From NCBI GenBank assembly GCA_024234975.1, contig JACKNH010000007.1, forward strand, positions 142,965 to 206,964: 64,000 bases of DNA, written 5' to 3'. This stretch comes from Gammaproteobacteria bacterium. GTDB lineage: Bacteria; Pseudomonadota; Gammaproteobacteria; Ga0077536. A program made the translations under genes and the position numbers. A model generated the notes under the pieces. That model was not told the origin of the DNA. It worked only from the letters and a program-made list of their open reading frames with translations, and did no database searches. Below are positions 53,244 to 63,110 of this stretch, piece by piece. The first letter of the stretch is position 1, and every line of letters starts with the position of its first letter.

Positions 53244-54373
53244 GTTCGACGACCCGGGATCTGACCATCGAATTGATAAAGCGGCGTTCGGTAACCCCCG
53301 AAGATGCCGGCTGCCTGGAAGTCATCGGCCAGAGATTGACCGCGCTGGGTTTTACGTTGGAAATGTTGCGCTTTGACGACGTCACAAATCTGTGGGCAAG
53401 GCGTGGGCGGCAGGGTCCGGTATTTGTATTTGCCGGTCACACCGATGTCGTTCCCTCCGGCCCGGCGGAGCAGTGGTCCACGCCGCCGTTTGAACCCACA
53501 GTTGTGGGTGACCGGCTTTACGGACGAGGCGCCGCCGACATGAAAGGCAGCCTCGCTGCAATGGTGACTGCCTGCGAGAGCTTCATCGCAGCGCATCCCG
53601 AACCGGCGGGATCCATTGCCTTTCTGCTCACCAGTGACGAGGAAGGCGTGGCCGTCAACGGCACCAGACGGGTACTTGAGTTCCTCGCTGAACGCGGCGA
53701 GTCGTTCGAATATTGCCTGGTTGGCGAGCCCAGCTGCGCCGATACGTTTGGCGACACGATTCGCAACGGGCGCCGTGGTTCACTGAATGCGCGGCTCAAG
53801 GTTCGCGGCGTTCAAGGTCACGTCGCCTATCCGGAACGAGTAAGAAACCCCATTCACCTGGCGCTGCCGGCATTGACCGAGCTTACGCAGCAGACATGGG
53901 ATCGTGGCAACGACTTCTTCCCGGCCACCAGCTTCCAGATCTCGAACATCAACGCGGGAACGGGCGCGGAAAACGTCGTACCGGCCCAGCTCGAAGTCTT
54001 GTTCAATTTCCGCTTCAGCACCGAGTCAAGCGAACAATCATTGCGTGATCGCGTCACCGCGATCCTCGATCGTCATGCACTCGACTACACGATTGACTGG
54101 CACCTTTCCGGTGCACCGTTTCTGACACCGGCCGGTAGGCTGGTTTCGGAAACGATCGCCGCCATCGTAGAGGTGACTGGTAATAAGCCCGTGTTGTCCA
54201 CCGGCGGCGGTACATCAGATGGTCGGTTCATCGCGACAACCGGCGCCGAGGTCATCGAATTCGGTCCCATCAACGCCACCATCCACAAAATCGACGAATA
54301 CGTCGGTACCTCTGAACTGGACCTGCTCAGTGAAGTCTATGAAAAGGTCTTGCAGCGCTTGCTCACAGTCTGA
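53240..54373 (+). CDS. dapE: Succinyl-diaminopimelate desuccinylase
   Basis: A 377-residue M20 zinc enzyme in lysine and meso-diaminopimelate synthesis. Metal ligands and catalytic residues lie in VFAGHTDVVPSGP, YGRGAADMKGSLAAMV and LTSDEEGVAVNGTRRVLE; GGTSDGRFIA is near the C-terminus. Length equals that of E. coli DapE. Coupled to the methyltransferase gene by an ATGA overlap. Confidence 0.97.
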   Translation: MSSTTRDLTIELIKRRSVTPEDAGCLEVIGQRLTALGFTLEMLRFDDVTNLWARRGRQGPVFVFAGHTDVVPSGPAEQWSTPPFEPTVVGDRLYGRGAADMKGSLAAMVTACESFIAAHPEPAGSIAFLLTSDEEGVAVNGTRRVLEFLAERGESFEYCLVGEPSCADTFGDTIRNGRRGSLNARLKVRGVQGHVAYPERVRNPIHLALPALTELTQQTWDRGNDFFPATSFQISNINAGTGAENVVPAQLEVLFNFRFSTESSEQSLRDRVTAILDRHALDYTIDWHLSGAPFLTPAGRLVSETIAAIVEVTGNKPVLSTGGGTSDGRFIATTGAEVIEFGPINATIHKIDEYVGTSELDLLSEVYEKVLQRLLTV

Positions 54374-54423
54374 ATGCGGCTTCGCCACCACGCCCTCGCA
54401 AGGCGAATAACATGGGACTAAAA

Positions 54424-54490
54424 CGATTGAATTTCAATCGGATAGTCGTATCGAGCGAGTGCTGGATAATCAGCACCGGCCACGTATAAT
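54424..54490 (+). promoter_or_regulatory. Candidate clpS promoter region with two palindromes
   Basis: A perfect -10 TATAAT lies at 54485-54490, 42 bases before the clpS start; the -35 is poor. Upstream are a 17-base palindrome CGATTGAATTTCAATCG (54424-54440) and GTGCTG-GATAAT-CAGCAC (54459-54476). The second covers the expected -35 region and could be an operator for an activator or repressor, which I cannot identify. Confidence 0.45.
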
Positions 54491-54531
54491 CAACTCTTAT
54501 CGGCTACTTAGTTATCTCCGAGCTTCGAGGA

Positions 54532-54852
54532 ATGTCGGACAAAGAAAATCCGGAACGCAGTACCGGGATCGCGGTGCAGGAAGCACCACCAAAATTGAAG
54601 AAACCACCGCTGTACAAGGTGGTAATGCTTAATGATGACTACACGCCAATGGAGTTCGTAGTCCACGTATTGGAAAATTTTTTCAATCTGGACCGGATGC
54701 TGGCAACGCGCATCATGCTTGAAGTACATACCAAAGGTCGTGGCGTGTGTGGTGTGTTCACGCATGAGATCGCCGAAACAAAAGTTTCGACCGTAAATGC
54801 GTATGCGCGGGAGAACCAGCATCCCTTATTGTGTACATTGGAACAAGCTTGA
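54532..54852 (+). CDS. clpS: ATP-dependent Clp protease adaptor ClpS
   Basis: A 106-residue N-degron adaptor that hands substrates with bulky N-terminal residues to ClpAP. The conserved core is PPLYKVVMLNDDYTPMEFVV (binding-pocket Asn and Asp), followed by LEVHTKGRGVCGVFTHEIAE, with the ClpA-contact histidine. Disordered N-terminal tail of about 24 residues, as needed for substrate delivery. clpA begins 33 bases downstream. Confidence 0.97.
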   Translation: MSDKENPERSTGIAVQEAPPKLKKPPLYKVVMLNDDYTPMEFVVHVLENFFNLDRMLATRIMLEVHTKGRGVCGVFTHEIAETKVSTVNAYARENQHPLLCTLEQA

Positions 54853-54885
54853 TTAGCGACGCGGTTCGCGTCGGGAGTATGTCCC

Positions 54886-57153
54886 GTGCTTAGCAAAGAG
54901 CTGGAAGTCACTCTGAACATGGCCTTCAAACAGGCCAGGGAACTCCGCCACGAATTCATGACGGTGGAGCATCTGCTGTTGGCACTGTTGGAAAACCCGA
55001 CGGCGTTGAAGGTGCTCCGTGCCTGTGGTGCGGATATCGCCAAACTACGACGCCAACTTGAAGAATTCATCAACGAACACTCGCCGCTGCTTCCGGAAGA
55101 TGATGAGCGCGATACCCAGCCAACCCTGGGGTTCCAGCGTGTATTGCAGCGGGCGGTGTTTCACGTCCAGTCCTCCGGCAAGAAGGAAGTGACCGGCGCC
55201 AATGTACTGGTAGCCATTTTCGGTGAGCGCGAATCGCAGGCCGTTTACCTGCTCAACCAGCAGAACATCGCCCGCCTGGACGTGGTCAACTGCATCTCCC
55301 ACGGCATTTCCAAAGTGTCGGAAGAAGAGAATAACGAAGACGTCAACAATGCCGCTGAAGAGGAAAGTGAAGGCGCCGAACCGAGCAAGAATCCTCTGGA
55401 AGCCTATGCCACTGATCTGAATGAACAGGCCCGCCGCGGCAAGATTGATCCGCTGATTGGCCGGGACGCCGAAGTCGAGCGCACCATCCAGATCCTCTGC
55501 CGCCGGCGCAAGAACAACCCGCTGTTCGTAGGTGAGGCCGGGGTCGGCAAGACGGCCATCGCCGAAGGGCTGGCCAAGAAGATCGTTGATCGCCAGGTTC
55601 CCGAAGTCCTCGAAGACGCCGTCATCTATGCTCTGGATCTCGGCGCCTTGCTGGCCGGCACCAAGTATCGCGGTGATTTTGAAAAGCGGCTCAAGAATGT
55701 ATTGAACCAGCTCAAGCGCCAGCCCAAGGCCGTGTTGTTCATTGACGAGATTCACACCATCATCGGCGCCGGCGCGGCATCTGGTGGCGTGATGGATGCC
55801 TCCAATCTGATAAAACCCATCCTGGCCTCCGGTGACCTCAAGTGCATCGGTTCGACGACCTACCAGGAATATCGCGGCATATTTGAGAAGGACCGCGCGT
55901 TGGCGCGCCGCTTCCAGAAGATCGACGTGGTTGAGCCGTCCGTCGAAGAAACCGTGAAGATTCTGCAAGGCTTGAAATCCCGCTTTGAGGAACACCACGA
56001 TGTGCGCTACACGCAACAGGCGTTGCGCGCCGCAGCTGAACTGACACAGCGTTACATCACGGATCGCTTCTTGCCTGACAAGGCGATCGACATCATCGAT
56101 GAAGCGGGCGCACACCAGCGTCTGCTGCCACCGTCACGTCGACGTCGGACCATTGGTGTTGGAGAAATTGAAACGATCGTCGCCAAGGTGGCGCGTATTC
56201 CGCCGAAATCTGTTTCCTCCTCCGATCGCGATGTTCTGAAGAACATCGAGCGTGACCTGAAGATGACCGTTTTCGGTCAGGACCAGGCGATCGAAACGCT
56301 GGCCGGCGCAATCAAGATGTCGCGCTCGGGTCTGGGCAGCAGTGAGAAACCGATTGGCTCCTTCCTGTTCTCGGGCCCGACGGGTGTCGGCAAAACCGAA
56401 GTGACCCGCCAGCTCGCTCAGATCATGGGTATCGAGCTCATCCGCTTCGACATGTCCGAGTACATGGAGCGGCACACTGTGTCACGCCTGATTGGCGCAC
56501 CGCCGGGCTACGTCGGTTATGACACCGGTGGTCTGTTGACGGAAGCCATCACCAAGCATCCGCATGCAGTACTGCTGCTTGATGAAATCGAAAAAGCACA
56601 TCCTGATGTCTTCAACGTGCTGCTGCAGGTCATGGACCACGGCACATTGACCGACGCCAACGGCCGCAAGGCGGACTTCCGCAATGTGATTCTGGTCATG
56701 ACCACCAATGCCGGCGCCGCCCGCATGGATCGTGCATCCATCGGCTTCAGCCTGCAGGATCATTCGACCGATGCCATGGAAGACATCAAGCGGATGTTCT
56801 CGCCGGAATTCCGCAACCGGCTCGATGCCATCATCCAGTTCAGCAAGCTGAGCGCGGAAACCGTTTCGCATGTCGTCGACAAGTTCCTTACCGAACTCGA
56901 AGCGCAGCTTGACCAGCGCAAGGTGTCGATTGATGTTGATCGGGATGCGCGCCTCTGGCTTGCGGAGCATGGCTATGACCCATTGATGGGCGCCCGCCCA
57001 ATGAGCCGGCTCATCCAGGACAAAATCAAGAAACCGCTGGCGGAAGAGCTGCTGTTCGGCCGTCTGGTTGCCGGCGGTCACGTCATCGTATCCGTGAAGA
57101 ACGACGACATCCTGGTGGAAATCGATGCCGAGGAACTGGCCGGTACCGCGTAA
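54886..57153 (+). CDS. clpA: ATP-dependent Clp protease ATP-binding subunit ClpA
   Basis: A 755-residue AAA+ unfoldase partner of ClpP. N-domain (1-145) followed by an acidic linker (VSEEENNEDVNNAAEEESEG); first AAA with Walker A GEAGVGKT at about 217 and VLFIDEIHT; second AAA with Walker A GPTGVGKT at about 497, VLLLDEIEKAHPDVF and the pore loop PPGYVGYDTG. GTG start. Length matches E. coli ClpA (758). Forms an operon with clpS. Confidence 0.98.
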   Translation: MLSKELEVTLNMAFKQARELRHEFMTVEHLLLALLENPTALKVLRACGADIAKLRRQLEEFINEHSPLLPEDDERDTQPTLGFQRVLQRAVFHVQSSGKKEVTGANVLVAIFGERESQAVYLLNQQNIARLDVVNCISHGISKVSEEENNEDVNNAAEEESEGAEPSKNPLEAYATDLNEQARRGKIDPLIGRDAEVERTIQILCRRRKNNPLFVGEAGVGKTAIAEGLAKKIVDRQVPEVLEDAVIYALDLGALLAGTKYRGDFEKRLKNVLNQLKRQPKAVLFIDEIHTIIGAGAASGGVMDASNLIKPILASGDLKCIGSTTYQEYRGIFEKDRALARRFQKIDVVEPSVEETVKILQGLKSRFEEHHDVRYTQQALRAAAELTQRYITDRFLPDKAIDIIDEAGAHQRLLPPSRRRRTIGVGEIETIVAKVARIPPKSVSSSDRDVLKNIERDLKMTVFGQDQAIETLAGAIKMSRSGLGSSEKPIGSFLFSGPTGVGKTEVTRQLAQIMGIELIRFDMSEYMERHTVSRLIGAPPGYVGYDTGGLLTEAITKHPHAVLLLDEIEKAHPDVFNVLLQVMDHGTLTDANGRKADFRNVILVMTTNAGAARMDRASIGFSLQDHSTDAMEDIKRMFSPEFRNRLDAIIQFSKLSAETVSHVVDKFLTELEAQLDQRKVSIDVDRDARLWLAEHGYDPLMGARPMSRLIQDKIKKPLAEELLFGRLVAGGHVIVSVKNDDILVEIDAEELAGTA

Positions 57154-57162
57154 ACACATCTG

Positions 57163-57188
57163 ACGCGGCGCCATTGCCGGCGCCGCGT
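57163..57188. terminator. Hairpin between convergent clpA and argA
   Basis: Perfect 10-base stem ACGCGGCGCC/GGCGCCGCGT with a 6-base loop, placed in the 42-base gap between the two stop codons. It lacks a strong T tract in either direction (GCTGATTTC on the plus side), so termination efficiency is uncertain, but its position suits a bidirectional terminator. Confidence 0.6.
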
Positions 57189-57195
57189 GCTGATT

Positions 57196-58509
57196 TCAAT
57201 TTCCCAGATTCTTGATCAAGACCTGCGAATTGCGCTGATAGTTGTACAGCGCCTGCTTTGCACCAGGTAACTGATCGGTAGCTGCACGTTCAAAGCCACG
57301 TTCAATGAACCAGTGAATGGCGTGCGTCGTCAACACGAACACGCGCCCCAGGCCCAGGCTTCTGGCCTCGGATTGCAGGCGGGCCAGCAGCGCATCACCA
57401 AATCCTGCCTTGCGGTAGTCCTCGTGAACCGCGATACACGCAATCTCGCCCGCCTTTTCACTGGCGAACGGATACAGCGCGCCACAGGCAATGATGGTGC
57501 CTTCTCGAACAAGGACTGCGAAATGTTCGATTTCCTGCTCGAGCTTTTCGCGTGACCGCCTCACGAGTATGCCTTCCCGCTCCAATGGTTCGATGAGCGC
57601 AAGAATTCCGGCCACGTCATCGATGGTCGCTTCACGCAGCAAATCAAACGGCGAAACACTGACCATGGTGCCGCTGCCGTCACGAGTGAACAGTTCTCGG
57701 ACGACCGCACCATCTTCTTCGTATTGAACGATGTGCGCGCGCTGTACCCCCCGTTGACACGCCTGTATTGCGCCCGTCAGAGCATACGCGGCCGCACCGT
57801 CCGGCGGCAGACGCGGTAACAGGTCGCTCGCTTCGCGCACTGTTAGTTGGCGCACGGTCTCATGGCCTTGGGGATCGGCAATCTCATCTTCGGCCAGGAT
57901 CAGCAGTTTGCCGGCATGCAGCGCCACCGCAACGGCGACCGCGGTGTCACGCGCATTGAGATTGAAGACCTCACCGGTCGCCGAATAGCCGAGTGGCGAA
58001 ATCAGCACCATCGTGCCGAAGTCCAGCATGTCGTTGATTGCCGGGGCATCTATGCGGCGCACCTCGCCGGTGTACTGAAAATCGATGCCATCACGTATAC
58101 CGATTGGGCGCGCCACGACGAAATTCCCTGACGCAACTTTCACGCCCTTGCGGACGTTCAAGGTGCTGGCGATGCCGCGCGACAGGACGGACTCGATCAT
58201 CACCCGGGTTGCGCCGGCCGCTTCCTTGACCGCCTGTAACGCTTCGCTGTCGGTGACCCGCAAGCCGCCGTGGTAACGGTCCTCAGCACCTGTGCGATGC
58301 AGATGCGCCGTTACCTGCGGGCGCGTACCGTGAACAACAACCACTCGCACGCCAAGTGCGCTGATCAATGCAAGATCATGCAGCAGCGTCTCACTACCAC
58401 CGGAGGCCACCGCATCCCCGCCCAGGTAGACGACGATGGTCTGGCCGCGATGCGCATTGATGAACGGCGCCGCTTCGCGAAACCAGTGAATCAATGATGC
58501 CGAGTGCAT
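57196..58509 (-). CDS. argA: Amino-acid N-acetyltransferase (N-acetylglutamate synthase)
   Basis: A 437-residue first enzyme of arginine biosynthesis. The N-terminal amino-acid-kinase-like domain (1-290) begins WFREAAPFINAHRGQTIVVY and binds arginine for feedback inhibition; the C-terminal GNAT domain (about 290-437) contains ACIAVHEDYRKAGFGDALLA, with the acetyl-CoA loop slightly altered (RKAGFG). Classical ArgA length. Lies 3 bases after argE, forming an argE-argA operon. Confidence 0.96.
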   Translation of the reverse strand: MHSASLIHWFREAAPFINAHRGQTIVVYLGGDAVASGGSETLLHDLALISALGVRVVVVHGTRPQVTAHLHRTGAEDRYHGGLRVTDSEALQAVKEAAGATRVMIESVLSRGIASTLNVRKGVKVASGNFVVARPIGIRDGIDFQYTGEVRRIDAPAINDMLDFGTMVLISPLGYSATGEVFNLNARDTAVAVAVALHAGKLLILAEDEIADPQGHETVRQLTVREASDLLPRLPPDGAAAYALTGAIQACQRGVQRAHIVQYEEDGAVVRELFTRDGSGTMVSVSPFDLLREATIDDVAGILALIEPLEREGILVRRSREKLEQEIEHFAVLVREGTIIACGALYPFASEKAGEIACIAVHEDYRKAGFGDALLARLQSEARSLGLGRVFVLTTHAIHWFIERGFERAATDQLPGAKQALYNYQRNSQVLIKNLGN

Positions 58510-58512
58510 GGC

Positions 58513-59667
58513 TTACCCTTCCAGACAGAAATGCTCAATGAACTTCCGCAATATGCGCACGGATGGTTCGATACGGTCGATTTGCAGGTATTCGTCAGCC
58601 TGGTGCGCGACGGCGATATCACCAGGTCCGAGGATGACGGTATCCTTGCCCAATGCATTGAAGAATGGTCCTTCAGTACCAAAGGCCACGGTGCGTGCCG
58701 CTTGACCTGTCACTTCCTCGGCAAACCGCACCACCGGTGAATCACCGGATGTCGCCAATGCCGGCACCGGATCGATCAACGGCGTCAGGGTCACCTTGTA
58801 GTCTGTTGCGGCAAGCGCCTGTTCGGCAACGACCTGCAGTTCCGTCATGACGCTCGCGGCCGTCATCGCCGGCACGATGCGCATATCGATCTGCAGCGTG
58901 CACTGGGCACAGATCCGATTGGGATTGTCACCGCCCTCAACCACGCCAAAGTTCATCGTCGGATGCGGCACGCCGAAGTTGGTATCGGCGTAGCGCGTCG
59001 CCAATGCATTGCGCCAGTTCATCAGTTCGCCAATCACCGCATGGATGCCCTCGATGGCATTCAGTCCCAGGCTGGGATCGCTGGCGTGGCCGGCGCGACC
59101 ATCGACCCGCAGCGACAACCAGACGACACCCTTGTGGCGGTTAATCGGTACCAGACCGGTGGGTTCGCCGATGACGACGTGTTTGCCCGGAAGCAACTCA
59201 CTGTGGTTGGTCAGATAGCGCGCACCGGACATCGAGCTCTCTTCGTCCGCGGTAGCGAGAATGGTCAATGGTTGCCGCAGCCTGGCGAGATCAAGATCTT
59301 CGACAGCAGCCAGCGCCAGCGCAAAAAAGCACTTCATGTCGGCAACGCCCAGCCCGTACAGGCAACCGTCACGCTTGGTCAGGGTCAACGGGTCTGAGGT
59401 CCAGCGTTCGGGGTCGAACGGCACGGTGTCGGTGTGACCGGACAGAATCAGCCCTTCGTCGCCGCTGCCGGCAGTTGCGATCAGGTTGTACTTGTCCGGC
59501 GCGCTGGCCACCTGGACGACGTTCACGGCGAAACCCAGCGGCTTCAGCCACGACTCCAGCAGCACGATCACCGCCAGGTTACTCATGTCATACGCCGGAC
59601 TCGCACTGCTGACCGAAGGCCTGGCCACCAGTTCGGCGATTCGCTTGATTACTTCCTGCGTCGTCAT
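58513..59667 (-). CDS. argE: Acetylornithine deacetylase
   Basis: A 384-residue M20 zinc hydrolase releasing ornithine from N-acetylornithine. Metal and catalytic residues sit in LILSGHTDTVPFD, YGLGVADMKCFFALAL and LATADEESSMSGARYL; HKGVVWLSLRVDGRAGHASD matches the dimerisation region of ArgE. ATG 59667 gives the usual N-terminus (TTQEVIKRIAELVARPSVS); a frame extending to 59721 adds non-conserved residues. The pairing with argA supports ArgE rather than DapE. Confidence 0.95.
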   Translation of the reverse strand: MTTQEVIKRIAELVARPSVSSASPAYDMSNLAVIVLLESWLKPLGFAVNVVQVASAPDKYNLIATAGSGDEGLILSGHTDTVPFDPERWTSDPLTLTKRDGCLYGLGVADMKCFFALALAAVEDLDLARLRQPLTILATADEESSMSGARYLTNHSELLPGKHVVIGEPTGLVPINRHKGVVWLSLRVDGRAGHASDPSLGLNAIEGIHAVIGELMNWRNALATRYADTNFGVPHPTMNFGVVEGGDNPNRICAQCTLQIDMRIVPAMTAASVMTELQVVAEQALAATDYKVTLTPLIDPVPALATSGDSPVVRFAEEVTGQAARTVAFGTEGPFFNALGKDTVILGPGDIAVAHQADEYLQIDRIEPSVRILRKFIEHFCLEG

Positions 59668-59782
59668 ATCCGCTGCGCCCCGATTCAGCCGTGCCCGGCC
59701 GTTGCTTCGACAAGCGCGCATTCTACACGCAGACCCGCCGATTGGACCCTGCTCAGACTACCGGCACGGACCCGCGCGACTT

Positions 59783-59811
59783 TTGTACAAGGCGGGCCCT
59801 GCGGGTATCAT
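59783..59811 (+). promoter_or_regulatory. Candidate sigma70 promoter for ilvD
   Basis: TTGTAC (59783-59788), 17 bases, then TATCAT (59806-59811). The predicted leader before the ATG at 59866 is about 48 bases. No leader peptide or attenuator is visible in it. Confidence 0.5.
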
Positions 59812-59865
59812 GCGCACCGACAAATCAGCCCTTCAGAATCGCATTCAGCGCCGGAGAAATTCCAG

Positions 59866-61545
59866 ATGACCGAGCCTCTCAACAAGTTCAGCCGCCGCAT
59901 CACCGAACCCAAGTCCAGCGGTGGCGCTCAGGCCATGCTCTACGGCACCGGACTCAATGATTCGGATCTGCGCAAACCGCAAATCGGCATTGCCAGCATG
60001 TGGTTCGAAGGTAATACCTGCAACATGCATCTGCTGGACCTGGCGGCACAGGTCAAACAGGGCGTCGTGGATACGGGCATGGTCGGCATGCGCTTCAACA
60101 CCATCGGTGTCAGCGACGGTATGACCAATGGTAACGAGGGCATGAACTACTCACTGCAATCGCGTGACCTGATTGCCGACTCCATCGAAACCGTGGTTGG
60201 CGCCCAGTGGTATGACGCCGTCATTTCGATCCCGGGCTGCGACAAGAACATGCCGGGCTGCATGATCGCCATGGCCAGATTGAACCGGCCCTCGATCATG
60301 ATTTACGGCGGCACCATCCGTTCCGGCAACCTCGGTGAACGCAAGCTGGACATCATTTCCGCATTCCAGGCGTACGGTGAATTCATCGCAAAGCGTATCG
60401 ATGAGCCCACGCGCGCGGAAATCGTCCGCCACTCCTGCCCTGGCGCAGGCGCCTGCGGCGGCATGTACACCGCCAACACCATGGCCTCAGCGATCGAGGC
60501 GATGGGCATGAGCCTGCCCTACAGCTCGTCCACGCCGGCAACTGATCCCGGCAAACTCGCCGAATGTGCACGCGCAGGCGAAGCGATCAAGCTGCTGCTG
60601 GAACGCGACATCAAACCCAGCGACATCATGACCGGCAAGGCATTCGAGAATGCGATGGTCGTACTGACGGCATTGGGCGGTTCCACCAACGCCGTGTTGC
60701 ACCTTATCGCAATGGCCAGAGCGGCGGGCATCGAACTGACACTGGAGGATTTCCAGACGGTCTCTGATCGCACGCCGTTCCTCGCTGATCTGAAACCCAG
60801 TGGTCGTTACTCGATGGAAGACCTGCACAACATCGGCGGGATACCCGCCGTGATGAAGATGCTGCTGGAAGCGGGCCGTCTGCATGGCGACTGCCTGACC
60901 GTGACAGGTAAAACCATTGCCGAGAATCTCGCCGATGTACCAGGTCTGGCCGCCGGCCAGGACATCATCCGCCCGCTGGACAACCCGATTAAGCCCAGTG
61001 GCCATATCCAGATCCTGCGTGGCAACCTGGCGCCGGACGGCGCAGTCGCCAAGATCACTGGCAAGGAAGGCTTGAAGTTCGAAGGTCCGGCCCGCTGCTT
61101 CGATTCCGAGCAGGACATGCTGGCGGCGCTTGAACGCGGTGAAATCCAGCGTGGCGACGTGGTGGTAATCCGCTACGAAGGCCCCAAGGGCGGCCCCGGC
61201 ATGCCCGAGATGCTGACGCCGACATCGGCCATCATGGGCGCGGGCCTCGGTGATGCCGTGGCGATGATCACCGACGGCCGGTTCTCTGGTGGTTCACACG
61301 GATTCATCATCGGTCACGTCACCCCGGAAGCGCAGGAAGGCGGCCCGATCGCGTTGATCAGGACCGGCGACCTGGTTTCCATCGACGCCGAAACGCGCTC
61401 CATCTGTGTCGCGCTTGGTGATGCTGAGCTGGCGCGTCGCCGTGCAGCCTGGCAGATGCCGCCCTACAAAGCGTCGCGCGGCACGCTGTACAAGTACATC
61501 AAGAATGTGAAGTCAGCGGCCGAGGGCTGTGTTACCGACGAATGA
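59866..61545 (+). CDS. ilvD: Dihydroxy-acid dehydratase
   Basis: A 559-residue iron-sulfur dehydratase of valine, leucine and isoleucine synthesis. Cluster ligands appear in EGNTCNMHLLDL, SIPGCDKNMPGCMIAMARL and SCPGAGACGGMYTANTMASA; GGSTNAVLHLIAMARAAG and RFSGGSHGFIIGHVTPEAQ are also conserved. Length matches the shorter IlvD type (about 560) with a [2Fe-2S] cluster, distinct from the 616-residue E. coli form. The start follows CCGGAG; in-frame codons back to 59434 lie opposite argE and are not used. Confidence 0.97.
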   Translation: MTEPLNKFSRRITEPKSSGGAQAMLYGTGLNDSDLRKPQIGIASMWFEGNTCNMHLLDLAAQVKQGVVDTGMVGMRFNTIGVSDGMTNGNEGMNYSLQSRDLIADSIETVVGAQWYDAVISIPGCDKNMPGCMIAMARLNRPSIMIYGGTIRSGNLGERKLDIISAFQAYGEFIAKRIDEPTRAEIVRHSCPGAGACGGMYTANTMASAIEAMGMSLPYSSSTPATDPGKLAECARAGEAIKLLLERDIKPSDIMTGKAFENAMVVLTALGGSTNAVLHLIAMARAAGIELTLEDFQTVSDRTPFLADLKPSGRYSMEDLHNIGGIPAVMKMLLEAGRLHGDCLTVTGKTIAENLADVPGLAAGQDIIRPLDNPIKPSGHIQILRGNLAPDGAVAKITGKEGLKFEGPARCFDSEQDMLAALERGEIQRGDVVVIRYEGPKGGPGMPEMLTPTSAIMGAGLGDAVAMITDGRFSGGSHGFIIGHVTPEAQEGGPIALIRTGDLVSIDAETRSICVALGDAELARRRAAWQMPPYKASRGTLYKYIKNVKSAAEGCVTDE

Positions 61546-61619
61546 ACGGCGACACAATCACCTGCGGTTGCCGGGAAACGTGAGGTGCGCCGAGCCGGCC
61601 ATCCGGACATGCACCGCGC

Positions 61620-62348
61620 ATGACTGACATCATGATCGTCATCGCCGTGGTCGCGGCGGGAACGGTCGTTCAATCATCGGTTGGATTCGGTCTGGCCATG
61701 ATGGCCGGACCCTTCCTTATCATGATCGATCCGCGATACCTACCTGCGCCCATGCTGCTGGCCGCACTGGTGTTGACGATTTTCATGACGTTCTCCTATC
61801 GGCGGGAGATTCGCGTCCGGGACATCAAACCCTTTGTCGCCGGCCGGATCGTCGGCACGCTACCGGGGGCGCTGCTGGTCGGCGTGCTGTCGGCGACAGC
61901 GTTCGACATCCTGGTGGGATGCTGTGTACTGGCGGCAGTCGGCGCCAGTGTCATACACCGCAATCTCCAGGCGACACCGAAAATCGTTTTCGTCGCATCG
62001 ATCATTTCCGGCTTTATGAGCACTACCGCAGCGATGGGCGGCCCACCGATGGCGCTGGCCTATCAGAACATGCCGCGCCGGGAGATGCGGGGAACCCTGG
62101 CCATGTTTTTTGTGGCGGGCTGCCTGATCTCACTGGTGGGCCTGGCGCTGGTCGGGCGATTAGCGCTGGCGGATGTGGGTCGCGCAGCCTGGCTGCTGGT
62201 GGGCATCGTCGTCGGAATGCTGCTGGCCGGCCCCGTCATCGGCCTTGTCGACCGCGGGAATGCCAAGCCCTATATCCTCGCCACCTCGACGTTGGCCGGC
62301 GGTTATGTGTTGCTCAGAGGCTTGTGGGAGCTGAGCCACCCGTTGTGA
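61620..62348 (+). CDS. TSUP (TauE/SafE) family membrane transporter
   Basis: A 242-residue polytopic protein with seven or eight helices, related to sulfite/organosulfonate exporters. Duplicated motif halves are visible: GTVVQSSVGFGLAMMAGPFL at the start and SGFMSTTAAMGGPPMALAYQ in the middle. Substrate cannot be assigned from the neighbours (ilvD upstream, lytic transglycosylase downstream). Confidence 0.88.
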   Translation: MTDIMIVIAVVAAGTVVQSSVGFGLAMMAGPFLIMIDPRYLPAPMLLAALVLTIFMTFSYRREIRVRDIKPFVAGRIVGTLPGALLVGVLSATAFDILVGCCVLAAVGASVIHRNLQATPKIVFVASIISGFMSTTAAMGGPPMALAYQNMPRREMRGTLAMFFVAGCLISLVGLALVGRLALADVGRAAWLLVGIVVGMLLAGPVIGLVDRGNAKPYILATSTLAGGYVLLRGLWELSHPL

Positions 62349-62446
62349 CGCCAGTGCCGAATCAGGTATGCCCTGCCGTCGATATGTGACCTGCGGATGA
62401 AGTGAACTCCGCAATCGCGGACAAGCCAGCACGGACTGGAAGGTTG

Positions 62447-63073
62447 TCAGCCGGCCTTGGTTGCGTACTCGCGATAATAAGCGAGCACCTTGCGTACGTA
62501 GTTGCGGGTTTCTTCGTAGGGCGGTATTTGCTTGCCGTACTGGATGACGGCGTTTTCGCCGGCGTTATAGGCGGCGACCGCCAACGTAATATTGTTGTCG
62601 AACATGACGAGCAGATCGCGCAGGTAGCGGGTACCACCACGCAGATTTGCGCCGGGATCGCGACGGTTCGATACGCCGTAGCGCTGGGCGGTCGCCGGCA
62701 TCAGTTGCATCAAGCCGACAGCGCCGGCAGTGGAAATCGCATTCGGATCGTAAGCGGATTCGGCGGTAATGACGGCGTGGAGCAGGGCTTCGTCCAGGGC
62801 ATATTCGGTCGCCAGCGCCGTAATCGCGGGCGTATAGCGCTTGCGATTTTCCTGCATGCGCTTGTAATCGATGCCTCGCGCTTCGACCCAGCCTTTCCAG
62901 GTCTTCACCAGGCGTTTGTACCCTGAATGATCCGGTGTGTCGGTCAGCGTGACGCGGCCGTACTTGTCGACATACTTGTAGATCTGGGCATCCACCGTGT
63001 GCGATAGAACACAGGCCGCGGCGACTATCGCCCAGCACCAGCGCGCGCTGAATTTTCCGGCATTCCAGTTCAT
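62447..63073 (-). CDS. Lytic transglycosylase (SLT domain) with DUF4124-like N-terminus
   Basis: A 208-residue secreted murein hydrolase. A signal peptide (RWCWAIVAAACVLSHTVDAQ) is followed by IYKYVDKYGRVTLTDTPD, a short DUF4124-type segment, then the lysozyme-like fold with catalytic Glu in VITAESAYDPNAISTAGAVG, LMQLMPATAQRYGV and NLRGGTRYL. It cleaves peptidoglycan to anhydromuropeptides. ATG 63073 places the signal peptide correctly; the frame extends to 63196 into the pgpA 3' end. Confidence 0.92.
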   Translation of the reverse strand: MNWNAGKFSARWCWAIVAAACVLSHTVDAQIYKYVDKYGRVTLTDTPDHSGYKRLVKTWKGWVEARGIDYKRMQENRKRYTPAITALATEYALDEALLHAVITAESAYDPNAISTAGAVGLMQLMPATAQRYGVSNRRDPGANLRGGTRYLRDLLVMFDNNITLAVAAYNAGENAVIQYGKQIPPYEETRNYVRKVLAYYREYATKAG

Positions 63074-63110
63074 ATGTTCAGGAAAGTTGCGATAAACGGT
63101 CGGTAACAGG

